Below, piece after piece: positions 1-10,850 of a stretch of DNA of 64,000 nucleotides. Numbering within the stretch: the stretch's first letter is position 1; the number at the start of each line of letters is the position of its first letter. The stretch covers positions 306,609 to 370,608 of the forward strand of contig CAXBAF010000001.1 in the NCBI GenBank assembly GCA_963973795.1. The letters are read 5' to 3'. The translations under genes and the position numbers were made by a program. The DNA is from UBA1926 sp002337215. Its GTDB lineage: Bacteria; Planctomycetota; Phycisphaerae; Phycisphaerales; UBA1924. Under the pieces are notes generated by a model. It had not been told where the DNA came from, searched no databases, and saw nothing but the letters and a program-made list of their open reading frames with translations.

Positions 1-2425
1 CTGTGTCGTACGCGGCGTCCTGGGGCGGTTCCCACTTCGCGAACGCCCAGTCGGCCTTCGCGGTCAGGTCGTTGACGCCTTCCCAGACGGTGAGCACGCC
101 GCCGACGGCCGAGCCGAGCTTGGCCATCGTCATGTCCGGCTCGGGGTCGTCCATCGGGACGAACTCGATCGTGTTGTTGCCGCGGTTCAGCGTTTCACCG
201 TCGAGCGTGGTGCGATAGGTCTCGCCCTCCTCGAGCAGGCGTGTGTAGGTCTCGTTGATGAGTAGGACGCCCCGCACCGGGACGGGCCCCAGCGCGATGT
301 GGAGGGGCGACTTCTTGCGGTGCATCATCTTCCACGTCAGCCGCTGCGGGTAGGCCGCGTCGTTGACGCGGACGAGCATAATGGGAGTCGCGTGCTCGAG
401 AGGCAGGATCGGTTCGCCCTCGACGATGTCGGGCTTGCCGGTCTTCACCGCCGAGACCTCGTGGACGCCGTTGGCGAGGCCCTTGACCTCGCCCGCCGCC
501 ATCCCGTCGGTCCGCCGGCCGGCGTTCTCGACGAGCATCACGAGCGTGCGTTCACCCTTCTTGAGCGAGACGTTCAACTCGGGACTCGCGCCGGGGCCTT
601 CGCCCAGCACGCCCTCGGGCTGCCCATCGATGAGCAGCAGGACGCGGTCACCCGAACCGGGCGAGGCGAGATGGACCTTCTTGGTCGCGGTCTGCTTGAT
701 CGTCGCGCGGTACCAGCCGTACCCGTAGGGAGTGCCCAGCGAGGCGAGATCCGCGGGCCCGTCGATGCCGGCGTAGCGGGGGCTGTCGCCCGCGATGTGA
801 GAGTCGTTGTCGGCGGCGCTCCAAGAGCCCAGCGCGATCTTGGCATCGGCCGAGCCTTTGCTCGCGCTGCCGTTCTTGGTTTTCCCGTCGGGGAGCACGG
901 TGACGTAGGACTTGCCCGCGGGGATGGGCTCGCCGTCCCGCGTGATGCCCGCGACGCCCACGTAGACACGGTCATCACCCAGATACGTCTGGTCGATGAC
1001 GTCCTCCGAAACCACGACCACGGTGACGCCTTCGAGGCGTTCAACCGCGGGTTTGCGGCCCTTGGGCACCTGGATCTCGATCGGCGTGCCGTTGATCGCG
1101 AGCTCACCGATGGTGCCGCCGGGCCCGAAACAGACCAGCAACTCTCCCGCGGTGTCGAGGAGATTGAGCCCGCAATAGTCGAGGACGGCGTGGCCGCCCA
1201 GATGGACATCAAAGAGGCACCACGACACGCGCTGTTTGCCCAGATGCACGCCCAGCGGGGTGCCGTTGGGGCGGAGCAACTCAACACGCTGCCCGGCGAG
1301 CGACTTGCCGACCTTCGGTGAGAACAGGAACGCGACCGAGCCCTGGTTGCCGCTCAGGTGCGTCACGACCGGGCCTGTGTGCTCGGCGCTCGGGTCCTGG
1401 ACGACGGGGCGGTAATCGGGGTCCGACGCCGCGAGCACGCGCGAGAACCGAGACGCGAACGTCGAGATCCGGCGGACGGGGCCGTACGAAGCGGTCGGCG
1501 CGCCGGTCTCGTCGATGGGTGCCGGGGCGTGGCCTCCCGCGGCGAGCATGCGGTTGGGCCCGTCGATCGCCGAACCGGCGGAGAACCCGTGGAACGGGGC
1601 CGCGGCGAACGGGACGATGTTGGCCTGCGCGCCCGCCGCCAGTGCTTCGCCGAGACGGCGCTGCAGGTCGTAGGCGTCGTCGGTCGGGATGGCCTGTTCA
1701 CCGACGCGCGGGAGCCTCCCCCCGCCGAACTCCGCGACGAACTTCGGCTGCCCCGGACGGACAAACCCGAGCTGGCGGATGAGCGGGAACATGCCCTGAT
1801 CGCCCACCCAACCGTCGATCTGCCCCTCGGAGCCTTGCCAGAGGTTGTTCGCGTTGACCGCGGGAACGGTGATGCCCGCCTCGCGGAGATACCGGCTCAG
1901 ATCGCGGAGATAGATCCCCGCCTCGTCGGAGCCGCAGGTCCACTCGTGCTCGACCTGAACGGCGAGCAGGGCGCCCCCCGTGCCGGTCGCGGTGACCTGG
2001 AGATCGCGAATCTGGTCGGCGAGCGCTGCGAAATACCGGCTCGTCGCCTCCATGAACACCGGGTTGGTCGCCCGCATCTTGATGTCGGTCTGCGAGAGCA
2101 GCCAGACCGGGAGGCCGCCCAGATCGAGACCGCGGCCGACGTAGGGGCCCACGCGGAGGATCACGTGCAGGTCCATCTCCGAGGCGAGCTCGATGTAGGC
2201 GCGGATGTCGTTCTCGCCCTCGAAGACGTACTGACCCGGTCGGGGTTCGACGGCGCTCCAGACGACGGACGTCTCGACGGTGTTCAGGCCGGCTTTCCGC
2301 GCAGCGTGCAGTCGGTCGGCCCACAGGTCGCGAGGGGTCTGGGCGTGCGGCACGGAGCCGCTGACGATCCAGATCCGCTTGCCGTCGATCTGGAAGCTCC
2401 GCCCATCAAAGTTCACTGTTGCCAT
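1..2425 (-). CDS. GH35-like beta-galactosidase, 3' end beyond window
   Basis: Partial gene: 808 codons are visible and the C-terminus lies outside the window. It begins at an ATG preceded by AGGAG about a dozen bases upstream. The first 250 residues follow the GH35 TIM-barrel pattern: 'D-G-K-R-I-W-I-V-S-G-S-V-P-H', then 'W-x-D-R-L-x-x-A-R-K-A-G-L-N-T-V-E-T', then 'L-R-V-G-P-Y' and 'G-G-L-P-V-W-L'. The acid/base position reads Q-V-E-H-E-W, so Glu161 is preceded by His160 where GH35 and clan GH-A enzymes normally have Asn. Glu232 in 'V-A-E-F-G-G-G' is the candidate nucleophile. Beta-rich C-terminal domains follow from about residue 380. There is no obvious signal peptide, so it is probably cytoplasmic. 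The likely role is release of terminal beta-galactose or a related sugar from oligosaccharides; exact specificity cannot be read. Confidence 0.8.
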   Translation of the reverse strand, partial: MATVNFDGRSFQIDGKRIWIVSGSVPHAQTPRDLWADRLHAARKAGLNTVETSVVWSAVEPRPGQYVFEGENDIRAYIELASEMDLHVILRVGPYVGRGLDLGGLPVWLLSQTDIKMRATNPVFMEATSRYFAALADQIRDLQVTATGTGGALLAVQVEHEWTCGSDEAGIYLRDLSRYLREAGITVPAVNANNLWQGSEGQIDGWVGDQGMFPLIRQLGFVRPGQPKFVAEFGGGRLPRVGEQAIPTDDAYDLQRRLGEALAAGAQANIVPFAAAPFHGFSAGSAIDGPNRMLAAGGHAPAPIDETGAPTASYGPVRRISTFASRFSRVLAASDPDYRPVVQDPSAEHTGPVVTHLSGNQGSVAFLFSPKVGKSLAGQRVELLRPNGTPLGVHLGKQRVSWCLFDVHLGGHAVLDYCGLNLLDTAGELLVCFGPGGTIGELAINGTPIEIQVPKGRKPAVERLEGVTVVVVSEDVIDQTYLGDDRVYVGVAGITRDGEPIPAGKSYVTVLPDGKTKNGSASKGSADAKIALGSWSAADNDSHIAGDSPRYAGIDGPADLASLGTPYGYGWYRATIKQTATKKVHLASPGSGDRVLLLIDGQPEGVLGEGPGASPELNVSLKKGERTLVMLVENAGRRTDGMAAGEVKGLANGVHEVSAVKTGKPDIVEGEPILPLEHATPIMLVRVNDAAYPQRLTWKMMHRKKSPLHIALGPVPVRGVLLINETYTRLLEEGETYRTTLDGETLNRGNNTIEFVPMDDPEPDMTMAKLGSAVGGVLTVWEGVNDLTAKADWAFAKWEPPQDAAYDT

Positions 2426-2649
2426 GTGCTCGCTGGCTCCTATCGGCCGCGTCCACGCCACGCGTTGCCCCGGCCCTTCTGTGGGCCGGTCGGGTTGCGG
2501 TCGGTTTTTCGATTCGGCGCGGGAAAAGGTGAGAAGCATAGGGAGGGGGGTTCCAAACAGCAATAGCAGACGACCCCGCATCTTCGATCCGACGAAACGT
2601 GTACGCTTGCGAACCACGCCACGCACAGAAACAATCTCAACCATGGGCT

Positions 2650-4500
2650 ATGACGTTGCCGTTTAAACGACAAGCAAAGATCAAACTTTCTCCGTACCTT
2701 GCCGTTCGCTGGCTCCCCGCTGCCGCGTTGGTGGCGATGTCTGCGGGAATCACCGGTTGTCAGGGTCAGCTCGACAGGATCGACCGACGCACCGAGGCCC
2801 TGCTCGAAGAACGCTCGGTGATGCTGGGATCAACGAAAGTTGGCCAAGGGCTGGCGGAGCGCCGCCCCGACGAGGTCAACAACCGCGATTTCGACGACAC
2901 CAGCCCCGAAACCGTTAATCCGTCCGCGTCCGAGATCGGCTACACCCCGGCGCCCCAGCAGGTGGAGGATCTCGCGATCGCAGACCGCCTCCGTGCCTAC
3001 GCCGCGCACGCAAACGGAGCGGCGGTTGACCCGGACGGCGAGGTGGCGCTGACACCCGTGAAACTCTCGCTCGAGGACGCGCTGCGTATCAGCGAAGAGA
3101 CCGGCCGCGAGTTCCTGAGCAATCAGGAAGACTACATCCTCTCGGCGATTCGCCTGCTCCAGGAACGCAGGCTCTGGGGGCCGCGGTTTTTCAACGATAC
3201 CTCGTTCGGGCTCTCCGGCTCGGGCGACGACGGCCGGTTCGAGCACGCGTCGAATATCATCAACACGCTCCGCGCGACGCAACGCCTGCCCTACGGCGGC
3301 GATGTCGAGGCACGCTGGATCGTCAACGCGACCGACCAACTCCGCGATCGCGCGACGGGGGGCTACGTCCAGTCTTCCCAGCTCGTGCTCAGCACCGACA
3401 TCCCGCTGCTCCGCGGCGCGGGCAACGTCGCCCGTGAAGATCTGATCCAGGCCGAGCGAAGCCTGATCTATCAGTCACGCGCGTTCGAGCGTTCTCGCCG
3501 ATCACTTCTGGTTTCTATCGCTCAGGACTACTTCGACCTGCTCCAGCAGCAGGCCGTCATCCAGAACCAGCAGTTGCAGATCGAGGGCCTCCGCGGGCTG
3601 CTCGAGTCGACCGCGGGCCGCGTGGAAGCGGGGCGTCTCAGCCCCTTCCAGGAAGACCTCTCGCGGAACCAGGTCCTGCGGGCCCAGGCGACCCTCGCCG
3701 GGCAGCGCGAGCGCTACATCCTCCAGCGCGACCGGTTCAAGTTCCGGCTCGGCATCCCGGTCGAGCAACCGATCGAGATCCAGCCCCTGAACCTCGAACT
3801 CCCCGCCCCCGCGTCGAGCCAGGAGTCGGCCGCGACCCAGGCGATCACGTACCGACTCGACCTCCAGAACGAGCGAGATCAGCTCGATGACCGCCGGCGT
3901 GCGATCCGCAATGCCCGAAACAACCTGCTCCCCGATCTCGATATCAACGGATCGCTGGGCGTCCCGACCGATGACGATGACGCGACCGGCGGGCTCGCGA
4001 TCGATGCCGACGAACTCGACTACTCGATCGGCGTCACGCTGGGTCTCCCGCTGGACCGCGAGATCCAGAGGCTTGCGCTCCGCAGTCAGATCGTGAACCT
4101 CGAGCGCGACATCCGGAACTACAACCAGTTCCGCGACAACGTGATCGTGACCGCCCGGTCGAGCATCCGGAACATCGACCTCGCGAAGTTCCAGCTCCGT
4201 CTGGCCGAGCAGCAGGTCGAGATCAACGAGCGTCGTCTGCGTGATCTCGAGCTCCGTGATACGACGAACCCGCAGCAGGTCGTCGACGCCGAACTCGATC
4301 TTGTTCAGGCGAGGAACGATGTCGCCCAGTCGCGCACGAATCTTCGCAACAATATTCTCGGGTACCTACTCGCGACCGGGCAACTCCGCGTCGCCGAGGA
4401 CGGCATGCTGGTCCCGCCGACCTCGGGGGCCGCGAACCCGGTCCCACCCGCGAACCCGGTCCCACCCGCGAACCAGATCCCGCCCGAGGCCGGTCCCTAA
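2650..4500 (+). CDS. TolC-family outer membrane efflux lipoprotein
   Basis: A 616-residue outer-membrane-factor protein. The start is placed at the second in-frame ATG because it directly precedes a lipoprotein signal: basic n-region, hydrophobic core and an I-T-G-C lipobox at Cys37. No convincing Shine-Dalgarno precedes it, and a GTG at 2599 is the alternative start. The body has the long amphipathic helices and two-fold repeat of the TolC/OEP family, including 'A-R-N-D-V-A-Q-S-R-T-N-L-R' near the C-terminus and 'L-P-Y-G-G' in the first half. The last residues are a Pro-rich tail of repeated 'N-P-V-P-P-A' units coded by an 18-base repeat. Such proteins form the outer-membrane exit channel of tripartite efflux or type I secretion pumps; no adaptor or inner-membrane pump lies beside it. 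Its stop overlaps, on the opposite strand, the stop of the next gene. Confidence 0.85.
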   Translation: MTLPFKRQAKIKLSPYLAVRWLPAAALVAMSAGITGCQGQLDRIDRRTEALLEERSVMLGSTKVGQGLAERRPDEVNNRDFDDTSPETVNPSASEIGYTPAPQQVEDLAIADRLRAYAAHANGAAVDPDGEVALTPVKLSLEDALRISEETGREFLSNQEDYILSAIRLLQERRLWGPRFFNDTSFGLSGSGDDGRFEHASNIINTLRATQRLPYGGDVEARWIVNATDQLRDRATGGYVQSSQLVLSTDIPLLRGAGNVAREDLIQAERSLIYQSRAFERSRRSLLVSIAQDYFDLLQQQAVIQNQQLQIEGLRGLLESTAGRVEAGRLSPFQEDLSRNQVLRAQATLAGQRERYILQRDRFKFRLGIPVEQPIEIQPLNLELPAPASSQESAATQAITYRLDLQNERDQLDDRRRAIRNARNNLLPDLDINGSLGVPTDDDDATGGLAIDADELDYSIGVTLGLPLDREIQRLALRSQIVNLERDIRNYNQFRDNVIVTARSSIRNIDLAKFQLRLAEQQVEINERRLRDLELRDTTNPQQVVDAELDLVQARNDVAQSRTNLRNNILGYLLATGQLRVAEDGMLVPPTSGAANPVPPANPVPPANQIPPEAGP

Positions 4501-5147
4501 GCCGACACGCGCAGCGTTGCGCCGACTGTCTTCCGTGTCGCGAGGTAGAACTCGTGCATCACCCATCGTCCGTCGACCTCAAGATGGCTCCTCTTCGTGG
4601 GGTCGTGAACGAATCCGCACTTCTCGGCAACCCGGACACTCGCGTCGTTGCCCGCTTCGATCCCGCAGTGCACGCCGTGCAGGCTGAGCCCTTGCGGCAT
4701 ATCGCCGAGCGCGTGGTCCAGGAGCGCTCGCACGCCGGCGGTCGCGACGCCCCGGCCCCGATGCGCCGCATCGACCCACCAGATCGCGTCCGCTTCCCAT
4801 GAGAGGCCGCGCGAGATGCTGTTGAGAGCAAAGAGCCCCATGGGGGTGCCGTCATCGAGAACGGCAAGCCTGCGATACGACCGCTGTGTCGTGTCCCCTT
4901 CAGCGCAGAGCCGGAGCTGGCGGTTGAAGAACGCGTCGTCGGATTCACCATCCCTGTTCAGGGGAAGCCAGCGTCCCACGCTCTCCCGGCTGCGGGCGAG
5001 TGCCCCGAGAAACCAGGCTCGGTGGGCTTCCTCGATGGGGCGCAGTTCGACCGAGATCGGTCGGCCAGCCGTCGCGTCGATACCGACCGTTGCGGCGGGT
5101 GAGATGGGAGCAGTCGCGTCGCGGATCGATTTGTCAGCTGATCGCAT
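4497..5147 (-). CDS. GNAT-family N-acetyltransferase (RimJ/RimL type)
   Basis: A 216-residue acetyltransferase. The acetyl-CoA loop 'R-G-R-G-V-A' is at residues 130-135, and 'N-D-A-S-V-R-V-A-E-K-C-G-F' near residue 167 is the C-terminal signature of RimJ/RimL-like enzymes acting on protein N-termini or small molecules. The first 30 residues do not match the fold, so translation may begin further downstream. It lies on the same strand as glmS, 115 bases after the glmS stop, and could be read from the same transcript. Its TAG stop overlaps the TAA of the convergent TolC gene by two bases. The acceptor substrate is unknown. Confidence 0.75.
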   Translation of the reverse strand: MRSADKSIRDATAPISPAATVGIDATAGRPISVELRPIEEAHRAWFLGALARSRESVGRWLPLNRDGESDDAFFNRQLRLCAEGDTTQRSYRRLAVLDDGTPMGLFALNSISRGLSWEADAIWWVDAAHRGRGVATAGVRALLDHALGDMPQGLSLHGVHCGIEAGNDASVRVAEKCGFVHDPTKRSHLEVDGRWVMHEFYLATRKTVGATLRVSA

Positions 5148-5262
5148 GGCCCGAATATCGGGGGTGCGATCCGCGCAGCGACAAAAACCTGTTCACGATC
5201 CGAGGGGCGTGTCATATGCAGCCGGTGAAGATCGCCGAACGTGCGCTGAGACCGGCCCCGGA

Positions 5263-7128
<1,866 letters not shown>

Positions 7129-7371
7129 GAAGCAGCTTCCTCTCGAATCGAACCCGGTCGGAATCCCGGGCCGGTCCTGAATGCTCTCGATCGGCGAGGT
7201 TACGAGCCGCCTCGACCGCAGGATCGAGGCCCGCCCGCGATTTCTCTCGCAATCCCCGTTTTATGGGGCACAATGTTGGAGCCGGGCATCGCACGGATCC
7301 ATCGGAGGTTCGCGGCGGGTCGCGTTCAACGTTCCCGCCAATCCCATCAAACAAGAAAAATTCCGGTCTAT

Positions 7372-7392
7372 TATTGAGACTTAGTCTCAATA
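7372..7392. promoter_or_regulatory. Palindromic operator over a promoter -35 box
   Basis: Perfect inverted repeat: half-sites TATTGAGAC and GTCTCAATA around the spacer TTA. The inner part has the 7-1-7 layout (TGAGACT, T, AGTCTCA) typical of Fur-family sites. It covers the -35 box of the promoter at 7374-7402 and most of the spacer, as a repressor site would. The regulator is not in the window, and the Fur-family assignment is inference. Confidence 0.6.
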
Positions 7393-7402
7393 CAGATATT
7401 GT
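7374..7402 (+). promoter_or_regulatory. Sigma-70-type promoter for the PEP-CTERM gene at 7487
   Basis: TTGAGA at 7374-7379 and TATTGT at 7397-7402 are separated by 17 bases, which matches the housekeeping spacing. The coding start is 85 bases further on. The rest of the 358-base gap 7129-7486 holds no other ORF I can support; it must also contain the divergent glmS promoter, which I could not place. Confidence 0.55.
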
Positions 7403-7486
7403 CCGGACCATACCGAAGCCGGGGGGTTTCGGGCCTTTCACCAGTCCCGCCAGTCTTGACGTATCACCGAGATGTATGGAGATCAC

Positions 7487-8173
7487 ATGAACGCAACCAC
7501 CGCTTCGATCGCAACCATCGTGCTGTCCGCCGGGGTCGCCTCCGCGGGCTCTGTCGCGCCCTTCACCGAGACCTTCGAAAACGGCGCCAGCAACTGGCTC
7601 GACGGCGGGTTCCTCCCCGCGGGCGAGGTCGCCACCGGCGGCGTCGACAACTCCGCGTACATCACCGCTCAGACGGGGTTCGAGTTCGCCGAGGAGGGTG
7701 GCTTCAATGTCGCGTACCGCGGCAATACAGGCTTCTTCCCGGGAACCGATGCTTCCGACGGCGCCTTCAACGGCGATTGGATCTCGTCGGGTGTGACCAA
7801 CTTCTCCTTTGATATCCGCCACGACATCACCGCTCCGGTCACCGTCTTTGCCCGCATCGCCGCCAACACGATGGGCGCGCCCTTCCCCGGCGCCGTTGCC
7901 GTCGCGTTCCAGCCGGTCTTCGCCGGTCAGTGGACGACCGTCTCGTTCGCGATCGACCCCAACAACCCGGCGTTCGTCAGCTTCGAGGGCTCGGACTTCG
8001 AGTCCGTGTTCTCCAACGTCGGATTCATCCAGATCGGCATCGCGACCCCCGACGGTCTCATCGGCGACCCCTCCGTGTTCTCGGTCGATCTTGACAACGT
8101 TTCGATCGTGCCGGCCCCCGCTGGGTTTGCCGTGCTCCTGCCCTGCCTCGCGGCCGTCCGCCGGCGCCGGTGA
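7487..8173 (+). CDS. Exported PEP-CTERM-like protein
   Basis: A 228-residue protein starting at the ATG that has GGAG nine bases upstream; an in-frame ATG five codons earlier is less well placed. It has an N-terminal signal peptide ending near A-S-A-G and a mature domain with Gly/Phe/Asn-rich beta character, resembling choice-of-anchor or carbohydrate-binding jelly-roll domains ('T-F-E-N-G-A-S-N-W-L-D-G-G' at the front). The C-terminus is a sorting signal: V-P-A-P, a hydrophobic stretch, then R-R-R-R. It is expected to be exported and processed by an exosortase-type enzyme, which is not in this window. The function is unknown. It is preceded by the promoter and palindromic operator at 7372-7402, so expression is probably conditional. 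Confidence 0.7.
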   Translation: MNATTASIATIVLSAGVASAGSVAPFTETFENGASNWLDGGFLPAGEVATGGVDNSAYITAQTGFEFAEEGGFNVAYRGNTGFFPGTDASDGAFNGDWISSGVTNFSFDIRHDITAPVTVFARIAANTMGAPFPGAVAVAFQPVFAGQWTTVSFAIDPNNPAFVSFEGSDFESVFSNVGFIQIGIATPDGLIGDPSVFSVDLDNVSIVPAPAGFAVLLPCLAAVRRRR

Positions 8174-8322
8174 CGCGCGGCGTGCCACCGATTTCTCGTC
8201 GAACCGTGCAATCCGCATGCGTCACACGCGTTCTTTCTAGCGATTGAGAAAAGAACGCCGAGACGCCGAGCGGCGGAACCGATCTCCGGTATCCAACGCA
8301 GGCGACGCACAAGGAGCACGGC

Positions 8323-9450
8323 ATGGCACGCTACGCACACACGACGCGCACCCCCAGCACCCGATCACCCGCCGCGATCGCGTTCGCCGCGGGTGTTCTT
8401 GTATCGATGGTTTCGCTCGCAAGCGCGGCGACCGAGCCCAACCCGCTCGCCGGGCCCTCCGTCAATGCAACGCCGCAGGGCGACAGCCTGATCGAGCGGA
8501 ACATCGACGGATCGATGCGTCGGCCTGAGGTCCCGGTCGCCGAGGCGGCGCTCCGCACCGTCGATCTCGACGATGCGACACGGGCGAAAGTTGACGCGCT
8601 GCTCGCCGAGCGGGCCAAGCAGATCGACGGGATCGTCAAGGCGAACCTCGAGACGCTGAATACCTTCCGGACCGATCGGCAGGCGAACGCGGGAGGCGAG
8701 AACCGTCGGGCGCAGCAGCGTGAACGCACCCGCACGCTCATGGAGATGTTCAAGCCGGTGCTCGAGAAGGGCCCGCTGGAGGAGCAGATCGCGGCGCTGA
8801 TGCCCGAGGCGACCCGCGTGTCATACCTGGTTGACATCGAGGAACACCGCGAGGTCATGCTCGCCGAGCGACGCGCCCGGGGACCCCGCGCCGAAGCCCG
8901 TGCGGAACGCCGTGGAGGCCCGGGTGCCGGTTCGCCTCCCGCGATGGACGATGACGGCCCGATGCTCTTCGAAGATCCCATGCTTGAGATGCTCGACGAT
9001 GAGCCAACTGAGCGGCAAGGCCGACCCGAGGGCCGCCGGCGAGCCCGGCCGGAAGGCAGACCAGAACGCGGGCCCGAAGGCGGGCCGCGGAGCGAAATGC
9101 GCGACACAATGATCCAGATGCAGACGCTGCAGATGGAGATCCGCCGATCGGTCGAACGCCTCTCGGACGACAAGGAAGCTCGCGAAGCCGACCTGTTCAG
9201 CCGGCTCGATCTCGACGCCGAGCAGGAGGGCAAGGTCCGTGACCTGCTCCAGTCGCTCCGGCAGTCCGCGCGTGAATCGGACGATCCCCGGGCCGCCCGT
9301 CGGGAGATCATGCAGGAACTCGCCCAGATCCTGACACCCGAGCAGCAGCAAGAACTCCGCGAGGCCATGGGCCGAGGGGCTCGCAATGCCGACCGTGGGC
9401 CCCGCCGCCGTCCGGGTCGCGCCGGGCCGCCCAACGGCGACGAAGACTAA
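8323..9450 (+). CDS. Exported helical protein, paralogue of the next gene (LTXXQ-like)
   Basis: A 375-residue protein with AAGGAG seven bases before its ATG and a signal peptide ending near S-L-A-S-A-A. The segment 'L-D-D-A-T-R-A-K-V-D-A-L-L-A-E-R' (about residue 82) and a second one near the C-terminus, 'L-D-A-E-Q-E-G-K-V-R-D-L-L', resemble the L-T-x-x-Q helical hairpins of Spy/CpxP-type periplasmic proteins. Between them lies a low-complexity Arg/Glu/Gly/Pro-rich stretch (about residues 185-265). Its N-terminal 100 residues align with the following gene, which implies tandem duplication. A role as a periplasmic chaperone or envelope stress protein is only a guess from the helical motifs. 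Confidence 0.6.
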   Translation: MARYAHTTRTPSTRSPAAIAFAAGVLVSMVSLASAATEPNPLAGPSVNATPQGDSLIERNIDGSMRRPEVPVAEAALRTVDLDDATRAKVDALLAERAKQIDGIVKANLETLNTFRTDRQANAGGENRRAQQRERTRTLMEMFKPVLEKGPLEEQIAALMPEATRVSYLVDIEEHREVMLAERRARGPRAEARAERRGGPGAGSPPAMDDDGPMLFEDPMLEMLDDEPTERQGRPEGRRRARPEGRPERGPEGGPRSEMRDTMIQMQTLQMEIRRSVERLSDDKEAREADLFSRLDLDAEQEGKVRDLLQSLRQSARESDDPRAARREIMQELAQILTPEQQQELREAMGRGARNADRGPRRRPGRAGPPNGDED

Positions 9451-9513
9451 CAACGGTGCGGCCAATACCCCGACGGGAACCAAGGCCGGCTCATCCAACC
9501 AGCGGACACACGA

Positions 9514-9536
9514 AGCGGGCGAAACGCCCGCTTTTT
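9514..9536 (+). terminator. Rho-independent terminator
   Basis: Perfect 8-bp stem AGCGGGCG / CGCCCGCT with an AAA loop followed directly by TTTT. It ends transcription of the exported helical protein gene at 8323, so its paralogue downstream probably has its own promoter. Confidence 0.85.
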
Positions 9537-9775
9537 CGTTGAACTGACCCAAGATATTGGAACACGTGAAATCAGGGGGTCGCGTCTCAGAACGAGACTG
9601 CTGCGGGCCACGCGGCAGCGGAGACCCCGCGAATGATGCGACGCATCGCTTGCGTCGTGTCGAACAATACCGATACTGAGGGTTCCGGCCTATCAAACGG
9701 CCCATCCCGCGGACCGATGAGCGCGCTGAAGAAAAAGAAGGTGTGGGAATGACACAGGACATCAGGAGCAACCCG

Positions 9776-10660
9776 ATGAGCACGCCGAGCGGCCTCGCGC
9801 GAATCGCCACCGTCGCGGCGATCGGGGTGCTCGCGGCGTGCACGGTGTCTGCTGTTGCGCAAGACGATCGCGAGCCGGCCCCCGGGTTCCTGGCCGGCCC
9901 CGATGTCGGTGAGAAGAGCACGGAACCCTCGCTCGTTGCGAGATCGCTCGATGGTGACGTCCAGCCGCTCCAGGCGCCGCCCGCCATCGCCGCGCTCGAA
10001 CTCCTCGAACTGGACGAAGCAACCGCCGAGAAGATCGACGCGCTGCTCGCCGATCGCGGCGCGGTCATGGACACGCTCGTGCTCGCCAACATCGAACTGC
10101 TCGGGCAGGTCGAGACGATCATGGCGGTTGGCACGCCCGTCGAGAAGCTCAACATGCTCCGCGAAGGGCTGACGGCGCTCGAACCCGTCCGCGCATGGGG
10201 AAGGCTCGACCGCCGCATCACCGCGGCCTTGCCCAGAAGCCAGCGGGCCGAGTATCGCGAGCACATCGACGATTACGAGAAGTCCCGCTACCGCACAGCC
10301 CTCGCATCAGGCGACCTCGACAACAAGCTCGGGTACCGCATGATGCGCTACTGGGAAGACCTGGGCTGGGAGATCGAACGCGCCGCCGAACGCGTGTTCG
10401 ACGACGACGAAGACGGCTCGGCCTGGCTCCAAAGACTCAGCACGAAACTCGATCTCTCACCCGATCAGCAGGGCGAGATCCAGGCGATGGCGGAACGGTT
10501 CTACATCGAGACCAAGGGCAGGCCCAGCGAGCAGGACGAGATGCGGTTCATCGCCAGGATCCGAGGCGTGATGACGATCCAGCAGCGGTGGAAGTTCACC
10601 GGCATGATGCTCCGCGGCGAGCTCGAACCCGAGCGGATGGACACCGACTTCGACGACTGA
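9776..10660 (+). CDS. Exported helical protein, paralogue of the preceding gene
   Basis: A 294-residue protein. The ATG at 9776 is chosen because AGGAG lies seven bases before it and a clean signal peptide (ending near S-A-V-A-Q) follows directly; GTG 9743 and ATG 9749 are alternatives. The mature N-terminus repeats the plan of the upstream gene: 'F-L-A-G-P-D-V', 'S-L-V-A-R-S-L-D-G', then 'L-D-E-A-T-A-E-K-I-D-A-L-L-A-D-R'. The C-terminal half has another helical motif, 'L-D-L-S-P-D-Q-Q-G-E-I-Q-A-M-A'. It lacks the Arg/Pro-rich insert of its sister. It is likely periplasmic, with function unknown. The two genes are separated by a terminator, so they are a duplication rather than an operon. Confidence 0.6.
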   Translation: MSTPSGLARIATVAAIGVLAACTVSAVAQDDREPAPGFLAGPDVGEKSTEPSLVARSLDGDVQPLQAPPAIAALELLELDEATAEKIDALLADRGAVMDTLVLANIELLGQVETIMAVGTPVEKLNMLREGLTALEPVRAWGRLDRRITAALPRSQRAEYREHIDDYEKSRYRTALASGDLDNKLGYRMMRYWEDLGWEIERAAERVFDDDEDGSAWLQRLSTKLDLSPDQQGEIQAMAERFYIETKGRPSEQDEMRFIARIRGVMTIQQRWKFTGMMLRGELEPERMDTDFDD

Positions 10661-10800
10661 ACTCCGGGTGTGATCAACGTCCAGAATTCGGACGACGATC
10701 AGCTCGTTCGGCCTCTCGAACAGCCTGGCACACCAGTCTGACACAACGACAAAGTCGTTCAAAGAGGAACGTCGGCGATACCGTCCGGGGCAAGCGCATA

Positions 10801-10824
10801 AAAAAGCGGCCTTCTCGGCCGCTT
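10801..10824 (-). terminator. Rho-independent terminator for the PEP-CTERM gene
   Basis: Read on the minus strand: stem AAGCGGCC / GGCCGCTT, five-base loop, then a U-run coded by the A-run at 10801-10805. It lies 27 bases past the stop of the minus-strand gene ending at 10851. Confidence 0.85.
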
Positions 10825-10850
10825 CGAAGGATATCAGGTTTCAGCCTCGA

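Noticed and set aside
299..2566. Long plus-strand frames across the first 2.5 kb
   Set aside because: They oppose the GH35-like gene, which continues in one frame from 2425 to the window edge and makes a coherent protein.
7129..7371. Possible glmS ribozyme upstream of glmS
   Set aside because: No recognisable glmS ribozyme core before the start; the ribozyme is known from Firmicutes and relatives.
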